64,000 nt of DNA, taken from NCBI RefSeq assembly GCF_012275445.1, contig NZ_JAAZQK010000006.1, positions 386,825 through 450,824 on the forward strand, read 5' to 3'. This document shows positions 28,058-37,004 of this stretch, piece after piece (position 1 is the stretch's first letter; every line of letters starts with the position of its first letter). The notes under the pieces were generated by a model. The model worked only from the letters and a program-made list of their open reading frames with translations. It was not told the DNA's origin and searched no databases. Made by a program: the position numbers and the translations under genes. This DNA comes from Rhizobacter sp. SG703. GTDB lineage: Bacteria; Pseudomonadota; Gammaproteobacteria; Burkholderiales; Burkholderiaceae_C.

Positions 28058-28774
28058 TCACCGCGCCGGTCGGCCGGGCTGGTCCCACGACGCGGATGCG
28101 CGCAGCAGCTTCTCGATGTCGCGCTTCAACCGCGCGGCATCGGGGTTCGGCGGCACCCGCATCATCCACTGCCCCATCGGGTCGACGAGGTAGATGTGCT
28201 GCGCGAGTGCCTGCCCGTCGGCCGGTGCGAGCCAGGCCGCCAGCCGCTCGTGCGGGACGCGCAGCACCGCGGCCGGCGTGCCGACCGAGATCGCCTGCAT
28301 CACCTCCGGCCGCGGCGTGCGCGCGTCGGTGACCAGCCAGAGCTTGTCGACGCGCTCCTTCTCGCGGCCGAGCGCCTCGCGGATCTGCCGTTGCAGGTAG
28401 AGGTATTTCTCGCAGGTCGCGTCGCAGGCCGCATCGCCGACGACGACGATCAGCCACTGGCCGCGCAGCGCCTCGGCCGCGACCGGCTCGCCGCCCAGCG
28501 TGCGCAGCCCGAGGTCGGCCGGCATCGGCCGCGACGGCGTGATCAGCTCGCTGTAGTTGGTGCGCCCCTCGGGCCGGATCACGAAGTAGGTGAAGTAGGA
28601 CGCGATCACCGGCGCGGCACACACCGCGAGCACCAGCAGCATGCGCAGCCGGCCGGCCGCGGTGCGGCGCTGCGCGTCGACGAGCGCCGGCGACGGCAGC
28701 GAATGCACGCTGAAGTTCAGCGGCGAATCAGGCGCGGCGCCGGAGCCGGGGGCGGACGAGTTGGAACCAGACAT
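28058..28774 (-). CDS. cytochrome oxidase cluster membrane protein, thioredoxin-like
   Basis: 238 residues. One N-terminal membrane span (about residues 44-64, MLLVLAVCAAPVIASYFTYF) followed by a soluble domain that looks SCO-like: WLIVVVGDAACDATCEKYLYLQRQIREALG holds a CxxxC pair (Cys-Asp-Ala-Thr-Cys) and the C-terminus has IYLVDPMGQWMMRVP. Found in this position in Burkholderiales oxidase clusters; probably helps metallate or assemble the oxidase. Start lies 47 bases inside the end of the SURF1 gene. Function inferred from fold and neighbours. Confidence 0.82.
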   Translation of the reverse strand: MSGSNSSAPGSGAAPDSPLNFSVHSLPSPALVDAQRRTAAGRLRMLLVLAVCAAPVIASYFTYFVIRPEGRTNYSELITPSRPMPADLGLRTLGGEPVAAEALRGQWLIVVVGDAACDATCEKYLYLQRQIREALGREKERVDKLWLVTDARTPRPEVMQAISVGTPAAVLRVPHERLAAWLAPADGQALAQHIYLVDPMGQWMMRVPPNPDAARLKRDIEKLLRASASWDQPGRPAR

Positions 28775-29468
28775 ACAGACCTGCCATCAGTGCGCACATC
28801 GCGAACCACTGGAACGCGTAACCGTAGTGCTTGTGGATGTCGACCGCGGGGGCCGGCCAGCGGCGCGCCAGGCCGTCGCCGGCCGCGCCCGGGGTGTCCT
28901 GCTGCTGCACCGACAGCGGCCGCAGCCGGACACCGATCTCCTGCGAAAACGCCGCGGGTTCGAGATTCTGCCGGATGGCAGCGGCCACGCCGCCGGCAAA
29001 GTCGAACAGCCGGGCGGGCGGCGGGGCGATCAGGCCGAGCAGCTCGACCTCGCCGGGCGGCGTCGGCACCACCGGCACGCGGGTGCGGTCGGCCATGTCG
29101 CGCGGTGCCCAGCCGCGCTGCACCAGCACCGCGTCGCCGCCCGGCAGCAGCAGCGGCGTGACGACGAAGAAGCCCGGGCGGCCGTCCATCTGCCGGTTGT
29201 CGAGGTAGACGGTGTTCTGCGCGCGCCAGGTGCCGCGCAGGCGCACCGGGCGGTAGTGCTGCAGCTCCGCCTGCGCCGCGGTGCTGGCGAGCGATGCGTC
29301 GTCGAGCGGCGGCAGGTGGCCGCGTTCGTCGAGCGCCGACTGCAGTGCGCGCTTCTCGGCGGCGCGGCTCAACTGCCACACGCCGAGCCGTGCGGTGATG
29401 GCCATGCCGACGAGCGTCGCGAGCAGCACGATCGCAGCGCGCCGGCGGGCGCTGCTCATGCGCGGCAT
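28728..29468 (-). CDS. SURF1 family oxidase assembly protein
   Basis: 246 residues from MPRMSSARRRAAI; AGGGG six bases before this ATG supports it over the in-frame ATG nine bases later. Two membrane spans, at the N-terminus (~10-28) and the C-terminus (YAFQWFAMCALMAGLYVWF), enclosing the SURF1 domain with VYLDNRQMDGRPGFFVVTPL and VLVQRGWAPRD. Binds haem A and helps insert it into oxidase subunit I. First gene of the SURF1-(thioredoxin-like)-ctaA-ctaB-sco run. Confidence 0.93.
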   Translation of the reverse strand: MPRMSSARRRAAIVLLATLVGMAITARLGVWQLSRAAEKRALQSALDERGHLPPLDDASLASTAAQAELQHYRPVRLRGTWRAQNTVYLDNRQMDGRPGFFVVTPLLLPGGDAVLVQRGWAPRDMADRTRVPVVPTPPGEVELLGLIAPPPARLFDFAGGVAAAIRQNLEPAAFSQEIGVRLRPLSVQQQDTPGAAGDGLARRWPAPAVDIHKHYGYAFQWFAMCALMAGLYVWFQLVRPRLRRRA

Positions 29469-29519
29469 GCCTTGCCCCTGCCTGGGATGCAACGGTGCAC
29501 GGTGGAATAATCGTTGCCC

Positions 29520-29738
29520 ATGAAATACCTGATCGGCGTCGCGTTCGTCTTCATCATCGGCGCGCTCGCGTTCGCCGGGGTCTTCATGATGCGCGACGGC
29601 CGGGACGGCAAGCCGAAGAGCGGCAACATGATGCGCGCGCTCGCGGTGCGCGTCGGGCTGTCGGTGCTGCTGTTCGCGATCATCCTGTTCAGCTACTGGA
29701 TGGGCTGGATCCAACCCACCGGCATCCGCACGAACTGA
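29520..29738 (+). CDS. twin transmembrane protein (DUF2909)
   Basis: 72 residues, MKYLIGVAFVFIIGALAFAG followed by a short basic/Gly loop (RDGRDGKPKSGN) and a second span ending in WMGWIQPTG. A small two-helix membrane protein commonly found between the SURF1 and coxC genes in Burkholderiales. It is the only plus-strand gene in the oxidase cluster and starts divergently from the SURF1 gene. Function unknown. Confidence 0.85.
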   Translation: MKYLIGVAFVFIIGALAFAGVFMMRDGRDGKPKSGNMMRALAVRVGLSVLLFAIILFSYWMGWIQPTGIRTN

Positions 29739-29745
29739 TCACGGC

Positions 29746-29776
29746 AGGCAAAAAAAGAGCGCCGCAGGGCGCTCTT
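29746..29776 (-). terminator. Rho-independent terminator after coxC
   Basis: AAGAGCGCC/GGCGCTCTT perfect 9-bp stem, loop GCAG; on the minus strand it is followed by a run of T (seven A on the plus strand, 29750-29756). Placed 84 bases past the coxC stop, so it ends the coxB-coxC transcript; it also lies just beyond the plus-strand DUF2909 stop. Confidence 0.88.
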
Positions 29777-29786
29777 CCATCAAGCC

Positions 29787-29855
29787 ACTCCCCAGGATCC
29801 GGCTCCGCCGGGCCAAGGGAGGCGCCCCTCGGGGGCCGAGCCCGGACTGGGGGGT
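29787..29855 (-). repeat. REP-like branched hairpin element downstream of coxC
   Basis: Outer arms CCCCAG (29790-29795) and CTGGGG (29847-29852) enclose two hairpins: CCGGC/GCCGG (29799-29811) and GCCCC/GGGGC (29824-29836). The cloverleaf-like arrangement in a GC-rich spacer resembles repetitive extragenic palindromes. No second copy was recognised in this window. Confidence 0.45.
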
Positions 29856-29859
29856 CTAT

Positions 29860-30744
29860 TCAGAGCCAATACACGACGATGTACAGGCCGAGCCACACGA
29901 CGTCGACGAAGTGCCAGTACCACGCGGCGCCCTCGAAGCCGAAATGGCGCTGCGGCGTGAAGTGCCCGCGCTGCAGCCGCAGCGTGATGAACAGCAGCAT
30001 CAGCATGCCGACGAACACGTGGAAGCCGTGGAAGCCGGTCAGCATGAAGAAGGTCGAGCCGTAGACGCCCGACGACAGCTTAAGGTTCAGCTCGGTGTAG
30101 GCGTGGTGGTATTCGTAGCCCTGCAGCGTCAGGAACAGGATGCCCAGCAGCACCGTGACCCACATGAAGCCGATGGTCTTCGCGCGGTGGCCGGCGATCA
30201 GCGCATGGTGCGCGATCGTCAGCGTGACGCCCGAGCTCAGCAGCAGCGCGGTGTTGATGGTCGGGATCGGCCACGGGCCCATCGTGCGGAACGGCTCGAC
30301 GGTGCCGGCCGGCGCCGCGGTCATGCCGACGCCCGAGCTCGGCCAGATCGCCTTGAAGTCGGGCCACAGGATCGCGTTGTCGAAGCTGCCGAGGTTGGGC
30401 ACCGCATGCAGCCGCGCCCAGAACAACGCGCCGAAGAACGCGCCGAAGAACATCACCTCGGAGAAGATGAACCAGCTCATGCTCCAGCGGTACGAGACGT
30501 CGATGCGGTCGCTGTACAGCCCGCCCTCGCTCTCGCCGATCGCATCGCCGAACCACTGCTTCAGCACGAAGGCCCACCACAGCAGCCCGAACAGCACCAG
30601 GTACGCCGCCCAGCCGTGGCCGTTGACCCACTGGCCGCCGCCGAAGATCACCATCAGCAGGCCGAAGGCGGCCATGACCGGATGCCGCGAAGGCGCCGGA
30701 ACGAAGTAGTGGGGCGCCTGGCCCGAATGCGTCGCTGACGACAT
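29860..30744 (-). CDS. coxC: cytochrome c oxidase subunit III
   Basis: 294 residues, seven membrane helices of the COX3 family. Recognisable segments: RYRWSMSWFIFSEVMFFGAF-like region (SWFIFSEVMFFGAFFGALFWARLH), GYEYHHAYTELNLKLSSGVYGSTFF and the C-terminal GFHGFHVFVGM and GAAWYWHFVDVVWLGLYIVVYWL. Part of the proton-pumping aa3-type oxidase; last gene of the coxB-coxA-ctaG-coxC set, followed by a terminator. Confidence 0.97.
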   Translation of the reverse strand: MSSATHSGQAPHYFVPAPSRHPVMAAFGLLMVIFGGGQWVNGHGWAAYLVLFGLLWWAFVLKQWFGDAIGESEGGLYSDRIDVSYRWSMSWFIFSEVMFFGAFFGALFWARLHAVPNLGSFDNAILWPDFKAIWPSSGVGMTAAPAGTVEPFRTMGPWPIPTINTALLLSSGVTLTIAHHALIAGHRAKTIGFMWVTVLLGILFLTLQGYEYHHAYTELNLKLSSGVYGSTFFMLTGFHGFHVFVGMLMLLFITLRLQRGHFTPQRHFGFEGAAWYWHFVDVVWLGLYIVVYWL

Positions 30745-30783
30745 GTTTTCTCCTGCTAGTCCGATCTGTTTCTCTTCAACTCT

Positions 30784-31020
30784 TCAGCCCGCGGTGGCGA
30801 CACCGCTGGACAACACCCACTGCACCAGAAGCACCAGCACGATCACGAACAGCGCGGCGCCGAGCACGCCCGCGATGACCAGGTGCACCGGATTCAGCTG
30901 CTCCACATCCTTCTCGTAGTCGCCCGACTTGCGCACCCCGAAGAACGACCAGGCGACCGCCTTCATCGTCGCAAGGAACGAGCCGCGGCGCTTCACCGCA
31001 TCCTTCAATCCGTCGCTCAT
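30784..31020 (-). CDS. DUF2970 family small membrane protein
   Basis: 78 residues, MSDGLKDAVKRRGSFLATMK..., with a soluble basic N-terminus and one C-terminal membrane span (LVIAGVLGAALFVIVLVLLVQWVL). Typical DUF2970 protein of the oxidase cluster. Its ATG overlaps the ctaG stop (ATGA), so the two are translationally coupled. A role in oxidase assembly is inferred from position. Confidence 0.88.
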   Translation of the reverse strand: MSDGLKDAVKRRGSFLATMKAVAWSFFGVRKSGDYEKDVEQLNPVHLVIAGVLGAALFVIVLVLLVQWVLSSGVATAG

Positions 31021-31616
31021 GAGCCGCCCTTCACCGCCGACGGCTCGTTCGGCGCGGCGGCCACCTTGCCGCCCGCCACTTCGAAGAAGGTGTACGACAA
31101 GGTGATCGTCTTGACGTCCTTCGGCAGCTTCGGGTCGATCACGAACACCACCGGCCACTGCTTCGATTCGCCCGGCTGCAGCGTGTGCTCGCTGAAGCAG
31201 AAGCACTCGAGCTTGTTGAAGTGCGGCGAGGCCTGCTTCGGCGCATAGCTCGGGATCGCCTGCGCGGTCATCGTGCGGTTCTGCACGTTGCGGAACTCGT
31301 ACATCACCGTCGCGAGCTCGCCCGGGTGCACGTCGATCGAGCGCTGCATCGACTTGAACTCCCACGGCCCGTGCGCGTTCGCATCGAACTCGACCGTGAT
31401 GGTGCGACTCGCATCGACCTGCGTGTTCTTGTGCGTCGCGTCCGAATTGCCCGGCACCGCGCGTTCCGACAGCGACAGCACGTTGACGCCGAGCGCTTCG
31501 CAGATCGAGCGGTACATCGGCACCATCGCCAGGCCGAAGCCGGCCATCGCGACCGCCACGACGACCAGCTTGCCGGCCATGCGGAGGTTGTCGGTCTTGA
31601 GGCCTTGGTCGCTCAT
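31017..31616 (-). CDS. ctaG: cytochrome c oxidase assembly protein CtaG (Cox11)
   Basis: 199 residues. One N-terminal membrane anchor (about 12-33) then an immunoglobulin-like periplasmic domain with the copper-binding CFCF motif in NKLECFCFSEHTLQPGE and the IDPKLPKDVKTITLSYTFF strand. Inserts CuB into subunit I. Sits between the 36-residue peptide gene and the DUF2970 gene. Confidence 0.96.
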   Translation of the reverse strand: MSDQGLKTDNLRMAGKLVVVAVAMAGFGLAMVPMYRSICEALGVNVLSLSERAVPGNSDATHKNTQVDASRTITVEFDANAHGPWEFKSMQRSIDVHPGELATVMYEFRNVQNRTMTAQAIPSYAPKQASPHFNKLECFCFSEHTLQPGESKQWPVVFVIDPKLPKDVKTITLSYTFFEVAGGKVAAAPNEPSAVKGGS

Positions 31617-31632
31617 GACGTCGAGATCCGGA

Positions 31633-31743
31633 TCAAAGCCCGAAAAGAGCGGCCTTGGCCATGAAACCGATGAAGAAGACCACCGCGACCGACGCCAGGA
31701 TCCAGCCCAGCCGGCGGTTGTTCTTCTTCTGCTCCGGCGTCAT
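31633..31743 (-). CDS. 36-residue single-span protein of the oxidase operon
   Basis: [19 protein letters not shown] plus a hydrophobic tail ending KAALFGL: a short basic head and one membrane helix. The ATG shares its A with the coxA stop (TGATG), and it ends 17 bases before the ctaG start. Similar tiny proteins are annotated in Burkholderiales as small oxidase assembly proteins; evidence here is length, topology and coupling. Confidence 0.75.
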   Translation of the reverse strand: MTPEQKKNNRRLGWILASVAVVFFIGFMAKAALFGL

Positions 31744-33380
31744 CAGCCGATCACCTTGGTGGCCGCAGCGTTCAACTTGGGCGGCGTCTCGAAGGTGTGG
31801 AACGGCGCCGGCGACGGCACTTCCCATTCCAGGCCTTCGGCAGCTTCCCACGGCTTCTGCGGCGCCTTCTCGCCCTTGCCGCGCATGCACGGCAGCACGA
31901 TGAAGAGGAAGAAGTAGACCTGCATCAGCCCGAACCAGAACGCGCCGATCGACGCGATCATGTTGAAGTCGGCGAACTGCATCGGGTAGTCGGCGTAGCG
32001 GCGCGGCATGCCGGCGAGACCCAGGAAGTGCATCGGGAAGAACGTGACGTTGAAGGCGATCAGCGAGCCCCAGAAGTGGATCTTGCCGCGCGTCTCGTTG
32101 TACATCACGCCGGTCCACTTCGGCGCCCAGTAGTAGAAGCCGGCGAACATCGCGTACAGCGAGCCAGCCACCAGCACGTAGTGGAAGTGCGCCACCACGT
32201 AGTAGGTGTCCTGCAGCTGGATGTCGACCGGCGCCATCGACAGGATCAGGCCGGTGAAGCCGCCCATCGTGAACACGAAGATGAAGCCGACCGCGAACAG
32301 CATCGGCGTCTCGAAGGTCATCGAGCCGCGCCACATCGTCGCGATCCAGTTGAAGATCTTCACGCCGGTGGGCACCGCGATCAGCATCGTCGCGTACATG
32401 AAGAACAGCTGGCCGGTGACCGGCATGCCGGTCGTGAACATGTGGTGGGCCCACACGATGAACGACAGGATCGCGATCGACGCGGTGGCGTACACCATCG
32501 AGGTGTAGCCGAACAGGCGCTTGCGGGCGAAGGCCGGCACGATGTGGCTCACGATGCCGAAGGCCGGCAGGATCATGATGTACACCTCGGGGTGGCCGAA
32601 GAACCAGAAGATGTGCTGGTACATCACCGGGTCGCCGCCGCCGGCGGGGTTGAAGAAGCTGGTGCCGAAGTGGCGGTCGGTCAGCGTCATCGTGATGGCG
32701 CCGGCCAGCACCGGCATCACCGCGATCAGCAGGTAGGCGGTGATCAGCCAGGTCCAGCAGAACATCGGCATCTTCATCAGCGTCATGCCGGGCGCGCGCA
32801 TGTTGAGGATGGTCACGATGATGTTGATCGAGCCCATGATGGAGCTCGCGCCCATGATGTGCATCGCGAAGATGCCGGCGTCCATCGACGGGCCCATCTG
32901 CAGCGTCAGCGGCGCATAGAGCGTCCAGCCGGCGGCCGGCGCACCGCCGGGCATGAAGAACGAACCCACCAGCATCAACGCGGCCGGGATCAGCAGCCAG
33001 AAGCTCAGGTTGTTCATGCGCGCGAAGGCCATGTCGGCCGCGCCGATCTGCAGCGGCACCATCCAGTTCGCGAACCCGACGAAGGCCGGCATGATCGCGC
33101 CGAACACCATGATCAGCCCGTGCATCGTCGTCAGCTGGTTGAACAGCTGCGGGTTGACGATCTGCAGGCCCGGCTGGAACAGCTCGGCGCGGATCAGCAG
33201 CGCAAGGATGCCGCCGACCATCAGCATCGTGAACGAGAACAGCAGGTACAGCGTGCCGATGTCCTTGTGGTTGGTCGCGTAGACCCAGCGGCGCCAGCCG
33301 TGCGGGTGGTGGTGCGCCTCGTCGCCGTGCGCGTCGTGCGCATCATGCGAGTGGCCGTGGGGATCGAGAACTGCGCTCAT
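31743..33380 (-). CDS. coxA: cytochrome c oxidase subunit I
   Basis: 545 residues from [16 protein letters not shown], with AAAGGA upstream. His-rich N-terminal tail (nine His in the first ~26 residues) before [14 protein letters not shown]. Twelve helices; [20 protein letters not shown] carries the CuB His and the cross-linked Tyr, and [15 protein letters not shown] carries haem ligands. Catalytic subunit of the aa3-type terminal oxidase. Confidence 0.98.
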   Translation of the reverse strand: MSAVLDPHGHSHDAHDAHGDEAHHHPHGWRRWVYATNHKDIGTLYLLFSFTMLMVGGILALLIRAELFQPGLQIVNPQLFNQLTTMHGLIMVFGAIMPAFVGFANWMVPLQIGAADMAFARMNNLSFWLLIPAALMLVGSFFMPGGAPAAGWTLYAPLTLQMGPSMDAGIFAMHIMGASSIMGSINIIVTILNMRAPGMTLMKMPMFCWTWLITAYLLIAVMPVLAGAITMTLTDRHFGTSFFNPAGGGDPVMYQHIFWFFGHPEVYIMILPAFGIVSHIVPAFARKRLFGYTSMVYATASIAILSFIVWAHHMFTTGMPVTGQLFFMYATMLIAVPTGVKIFNWIATMWRGSMTFETPMLFAVGFIFVFTMGGFTGLILSMAPVDIQLQDTYYVVAHFHYVLVAGSLYAMFAGFYYWAPKWTGVMYNETRGKIHFWGSLIAFNVTFFPMHFLGLAGMPRRYADYPMQFADFNMIASIGAFWFGLMQVYFFLFIVLPCMRGKGEKAPQKPWEAAEGLEWEVPSPAPFHTFETPPKLNAAATKVIG

Positions 33381-33430
33381 GGGTAGGTTCCTTTGGGCGA
33401 CGCTGGCTGTTGCTTGCGCTGTTGCGTACG

Positions 33431-34609
33431 TTATTGCTTGCGCTCGGCGAGCACTTCCGACGGCTGCACGGTCTGGCCGGTCTTGTTCGACCAGTTGTTC
33501 TTCGTGTAGGTGACGACCGCGGCGATGTCGGTGTCGGACAGCTGCTTCCACGATGGCATCGCGCCGTTGTTCTGGCCGTTCAGCACCACGTGGATCTGCT
33601 TGGTCTTGTCGGTGTCCTGCACGACCGGCGAACCGTCGAGCGGCTTGATCGGACCGCCGCCCTTGCCGTTCGGCTGGTGACAGGCGGCGCAGTTGGCGGC
33701 GTACACCTTCTCGCCGCGCGCGAGCAGCGCGGGCTGCTCCCAGACCTTGGCCGGATCGTCGGCCGCGGCGGCCATTTCCTTCTTCTTCCCGTCGACCCAC
33801 TTGGTGTAGTCCTCGGCGGACACCACCTTCACGTGGATCGGCATGTAGGCGTGCTCCTTGCCGCACAGCTCGGCGCACTGCCCGTAGTAGTCGCCGATCT
33901 TCTCGGCGCGGAACCAGGTGTCGCGCACGAAGCCGGGGATCGCGTCCTGCTTGATGCCGAACGACGGCACCATGAAGGCATGGATCACGTCGGTGGCTGT
34001 GGTGATCACGCGCACCTTCTTGTCGACCGGCACGACCAGCGGGTTGTCCACCTTCAGCAGGTAGTCGTCGCCCGACGGCTTGCCGGAGTCGGACATCTCG
34101 CGCTGCGTCACGTCGAGCGTCGAGACGAAGCCGATGCCCTCGCCTTCGCCCTTCAGGTAGTCGTAGCCCCACTTCCACTGGATGCCGGTGGCCTTGACGG
34201 TCAGGTCGGCTGCGCTGGTGTCCTTCATCGCGACCACCACCTTGGTGGCGGGCAACGCCATCAGGATCACGATCACGAACGGCACGATGGTCCAGATGAT
34301 CTCGACCGTCGTGCTCTCGTGGAAGTTGGCCGGCTTCGCGCCCTTGCTCTTGCGGTGCTTGATGATCGAATAGAACATCACGCCGAACACGCCGAGGAAG
34401 ATCACGACGCAGATGATCATCACGAAGTAGTGCAGCCAGCGCTGCTCGGCGGCGATCGCGGTGACCGGCGGGTGCAGGTCGAGCTGGTTGACGGCCGGCC
34501 CTCCCGGCAGGCTGTTGACGGCCATGGCAGCCGATGTGGCCAACGCGGCGCCCAGGCCGAGGCTGAGTTCTCCCGCCCGCTGCCAAAGTGTTTTCGTCTG
34601 CTTCATCAT
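33431..34609 (-). CDS. coxB: cytochrome c oxidase subunit II with C-terminal cytochrome c domain
   Basis: 392 residues from [14 protein letters not shown]. Signal/anchor region, two membrane helices (about 65-90 and 105-130), CuA cupredoxin domain with [13 protein letters not shown] (two Cys, His, Met ligands), then a fused c-type haem domain with CAACH in [13 protein letters not shown]. That fusion makes this a caa3-like subunit II that can carry its own electron donor. First gene of the oxidase operon, 22 bases after the DUF2244 gene stop. Confidence 0.97.
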   Translation of the reverse strand: MMKQTKTLWQRAGELSLGLGAALATSAAMAVNSLPGGPAVNQLDLHPPVTAIAAEQRWLHYFVMIICVVIFLGVFGVMFYSIIKHRKSKGAKPANFHESTTVEIIWTIVPFVIVILMALPATKVVVAMKDTSAADLTVKATGIQWKWGYDYLKGEGEGIGFVSTLDVTQREMSDSGKPSGDDYLLKVDNPLVVPVDKKVRVITTATDVIHAFMVPSFGIKQDAIPGFVRDTWFRAEKIGDYYGQCAELCGKEHAYMPIHVKVVSAEDYTKWVDGKKKEMAAAADDPAKVWEQPALLARGEKVYAANCAACHQPNGKGGGPIKPLDGSPVVQDTDKTKQIHVVLNGQNNGAMPSWKQLSDTDIAAVVTYTKNNWSNKTGQTVQPSEVLAERKQ

Positions 34610-34631
34610 GGTCGTTTCAGTTTTCCCAAAA

Positions 34632-35195
34632 TCACACCGGAGACGGCCGCGCCGCCCCTTGTTGCCAGCGCCGCAGCGCATGGCGCAACTCTTGCGCCAG
34701 CTGGCTGCGCAACTCGGGCCGCACGAAGCGCCCCACCGCAATCCGACGCCCCTGGCCCGACAGCTCGATCAGCGACTGGTCGCCATGGGCGGGTTCCACC
34801 CGCACCCAGGCGGGCTGGAACTCCACCCGCTCGACCTGCTGCCCGTTCGCGACTTCCACCGTCAGCCGGTCGTTGCGCAGCACGATGCTCTCGCTGTCGG
34901 TCGCGTGGCGCGCGACCACCCACAGCGCGAGCCCGACGGCGAACAACTCGATCCAGGCGAAGGTCATGATCATTCGTGCGCCCTGGAACCAGAACATCGT
35001 GGCAATGCCCAACGACAGGATGCACAACGACAGGTAGAACGCGAGCAGCTGCCTGGGCGCCATCGAGCAGTTGCGCTTGAGCCGCCAGTCGATCGACCAG
35101 CCTGCCGGGCCACCCTCCCCGCGGGATTCGTGACCGAAGCGAAACTCTGCCCGGGGTGCCGAGGGCTGCCACGCCGCCGACGAGCTTGTGGACAT
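34632..35195 (-). CDS. DUF2244 membrane protein
   Basis: 187 residues from [21 protein letters not shown] lies upstream of this ATG, so the longer frame to 35261 is not used. Two adjacent membrane spans (about residues 48-90, containing LLAFYLSLCILSLGIATMFW and WIELFAVGLALWVVARH) followed by a soluble DUF2244 domain with WVRVEP and GRFVRPE. Usual neighbour of coxB in this group; function unknown. Confidence 0.85.
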   Translation of the reverse strand: MSTSSSAAWQPSAPRAEFRFGHESRGEGGPAGWSIDWRLKRNCSMAPRQLLAFYLSLCILSLGIATMFWFQGARMIMTFAWIELFAVGLALWVVARHATDSESIVLRNDRLTVEVANGQQVERVEFQPAWVRVEPAHGDQSLIELSGQGRRIAVGRFVRPELRSQLAQELRHALRRWQQGAARPSPV

Positions 35196-35336
35196 ACTGC
35201 GCCTTCTCCAGTTGCCTCCAGAGATCTGTTCTTCGACGGTTCCCCCGACCCGCTGCCGCACCCCTGGCCGCGCACCCCGGACGAAACCGCATTTTTCAAG
35301 CCCGCGAGTTTAGCGCAGGCGGCCATCCCGAGGCCC

Positions 35337-36251
35337 TCAGCTTGAACCCTGGCGCGCGCGCACCAGCGCACGCATGTCGTCCAGCGACACCGTCGTCTCG
35401 GCCGCCATCGGCACCCGTGGCGGCGCCTTGAACGCATGGCCGTACGCCACTTCGAAGCTCATCGAGATGCGGCCGTCCGGCCCGGCCAAGGCCTGCAGCG
35501 CGGCCAGCAGGCGCGCGCGCCAGCGCGGCGTGCGCAGCCCGGCGAAGCGCTCCGGCGCCGCGTTGCCGCCCAGCCCGCGCAGCTCGGCCAGCAGCGCCTG
35601 CGGGTCGGCCCAGGTCAGCGTGATCAGCTCCTGATCCATCACCGGATCGGCGAAACCGGCCCGCACCAGCATGTCGCCCAGGTCGTGCATGTCGACGAAA
35701 TCGGCGGCCGGCACCGGCCAGTCGAGGCGGCGGTACAACGCGCGCAGCTCTTTCAGCGTGTCCGGGCCGAAGCACGAGAACATCGCGAAGCCGTCGACCG
35801 CCAGCGCGCGCTGCCACTGGCCGAGCACCACCGGCGGGTCGAACACCGCCTGCAGCATCATGTTGGCCCACACCAGCTGCACGCTGCCGGGCTCGACCTG
35901 GTCGGCAGCGACGACCGTCACCGGCGCGCCGCTCCAGCGCTTCGGCGACCACCAGGGCGACTTCGCGAGCGCCGCGCTGCGCTCGCGCAGCGCTGCAGTC
36001 GGCTCGACCAAGAGGCGCCGCGCCTGCGGGTAGGCGCGCGCCAGGTGCTCGGCGCCGGCGCCGCCGAAGCTCCACCAGTCGGCGATCGCATCCGGCTGCT
36101 TGCGCACGATGGCCAGGCGCTCGGCCATGCGCCGCGCGATCTCGCCGTGCAGCCACGGCGCCTGCGGCGCGCCGGCCAGCCGGCGCAACGCCCGCACGAC
36201 GACCGCGCGATCGAAGCGTCGCGAGGTATCGGCCGAAGGGGAATCGCTCAT
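35337..36251 (-). CDS. BioC-like SAM-dependent methyltransferase
   Basis: 304 residues from MSDSPSADTSRRFDRAVVV. The fold order is methyltransferase-like (VQLVWANMMLQAVFDPPVVLGQW resembles BioC motif IV; GFAMFSCFGPDTLKELR is the characteristic FSTFGP-type BioC segment), consistent with malonyl-ACP O-methyltransferase in biotin synthesis. The glycine-rich SAM motif I is unusual, WWSFGGAGAEHLAR rather than a D-x-G-x-G-x-G form. Divergent from comF with only 22 bases between the starts. Confidence 0.8.
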   Translation of the reverse strand: MSDSPSADTSRRFDRAVVVRALRRLAGAPQAPWLHGEIARRMAERLAIVRKQPDAIADWWSFGGAGAEHLARAYPQARRLLVEPTAALRERSAALAKSPWWSPKRWSGAPVTVVAADQVEPGSVQLVWANMMLQAVFDPPVVLGQWQRALAVDGFAMFSCFGPDTLKELRALYRRLDWPVPAADFVDMHDLGDMLVRAGFADPVMDQELITLTWADPQALLAELRGLGGNAAPERFAGLRTPRWRARLLAALQALAGPDGRISMSFEVAYGHAFKAPPRVPMAAETTVSLDDMRALVRARQGSS

Positions 36252-36273
36252 CGGCGGGCAGTATATTGAGCCG

Positions 36274-36993
36274 GTGATCTTCTCGCGCCTGCTCCGCCAC
36301 ATGCCCTCGCTGTGCGCGGTGTGCCAAGGCTGGGAGACCGGTGCCGCTGCCCGCGTGTGCCGGGGTTGCGTGCAGCGCTTCGCCGTCCCCGTACCACGCT
36401 GCCACCGTTGCGCGCTGGAGGTGCCGGCAGGCGTCGCGACCTGCGGCGCCTGCGTGCTGGCACCGCCGCCGTTCGATGCCGCCTTTGCCGGCGCCGGCTA
36501 TGCGCACCCCTGGTCCGGGCTGATCACCCGCTTCAAGTTCAACGGCGCGCTCGACCTGGCCGATGCGCTGGCGGCGCGCCTGCATGCGGCACGGCAGCGC
36601 GATGCCTCACCCTGGCCGCAGCTGCTGCTGCCGGCGCCGCTGGCCGTCGAACGCCTGCGCGAGCGCGGCTTCAACCAGGCCTGGGAACTGGCTCGGCGGC
36701 TCGCCGCCGGCGGCCCGGCGCGCGCCGATGCCGGCCTGCTGCTGCGGCTGCGCGCCACCGCGCACCAGCTCGACCTGCCGCCCGAGCGGCGCGCGGCCAA
36801 TGTGCGCGGTGCGTTCGCGGTCGAGCCGCTGCGGCGCGGCGAGCTGGCCGGCCGGCACGTCGCGCTGGTCGACGACGTGATGACCAGCGGCGCGACGCTG
36901 GCCGAGCTGGCGCGGGTGCTGAAGCAGGCCGGCGTCGCGCGCGTCGAAGCCTGGGTCGTCGCGCGCACGCCGCGCCCGTCGGCCGCCGACTGA
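36274..36993 (+). CDS. comF: ComF family phosphoribosyltransferase-like protein
   Basis: 239 residues from GTG at 36274 (N-terminus VIFSRLLRHMPSLCAVC); ATG at 36301 is the alternative. N-terminal zinc-finger cysteines (CAVC, CRGC, CHRC, CGAC), then a PRTase domain with RGFNQAWELAR and the PRPP loop HVALVDDVMTSGATLAEL. ComF acts in DNA uptake or transformation in other bacteria. Its upstream gap carries TATATT (36262-36267), a possible -10 box. Confidence 0.92.
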   Translation: MIFSRLLRHMPSLCAVCQGWETGAAARVCRGCVQRFAVPVPRCHRCALEVPAGVATCGACVLAPPPFDAAFAGAGYAHPWSGLITRFKFNGALDLADALAARLHAARQRDASPWPQLLLPAPLAVERLRERGFNQAWELARRLAAGGPARADAGLLLRLRATAHQLDLPPERRAANVRGAFAVEPLRRGELAGRHVALVDDVMTSGATLAELARVLKQAGVARVEAWVVARTPRPSAAD

Positions 36994-37004
36994 CAATCGC
37001 GGCC

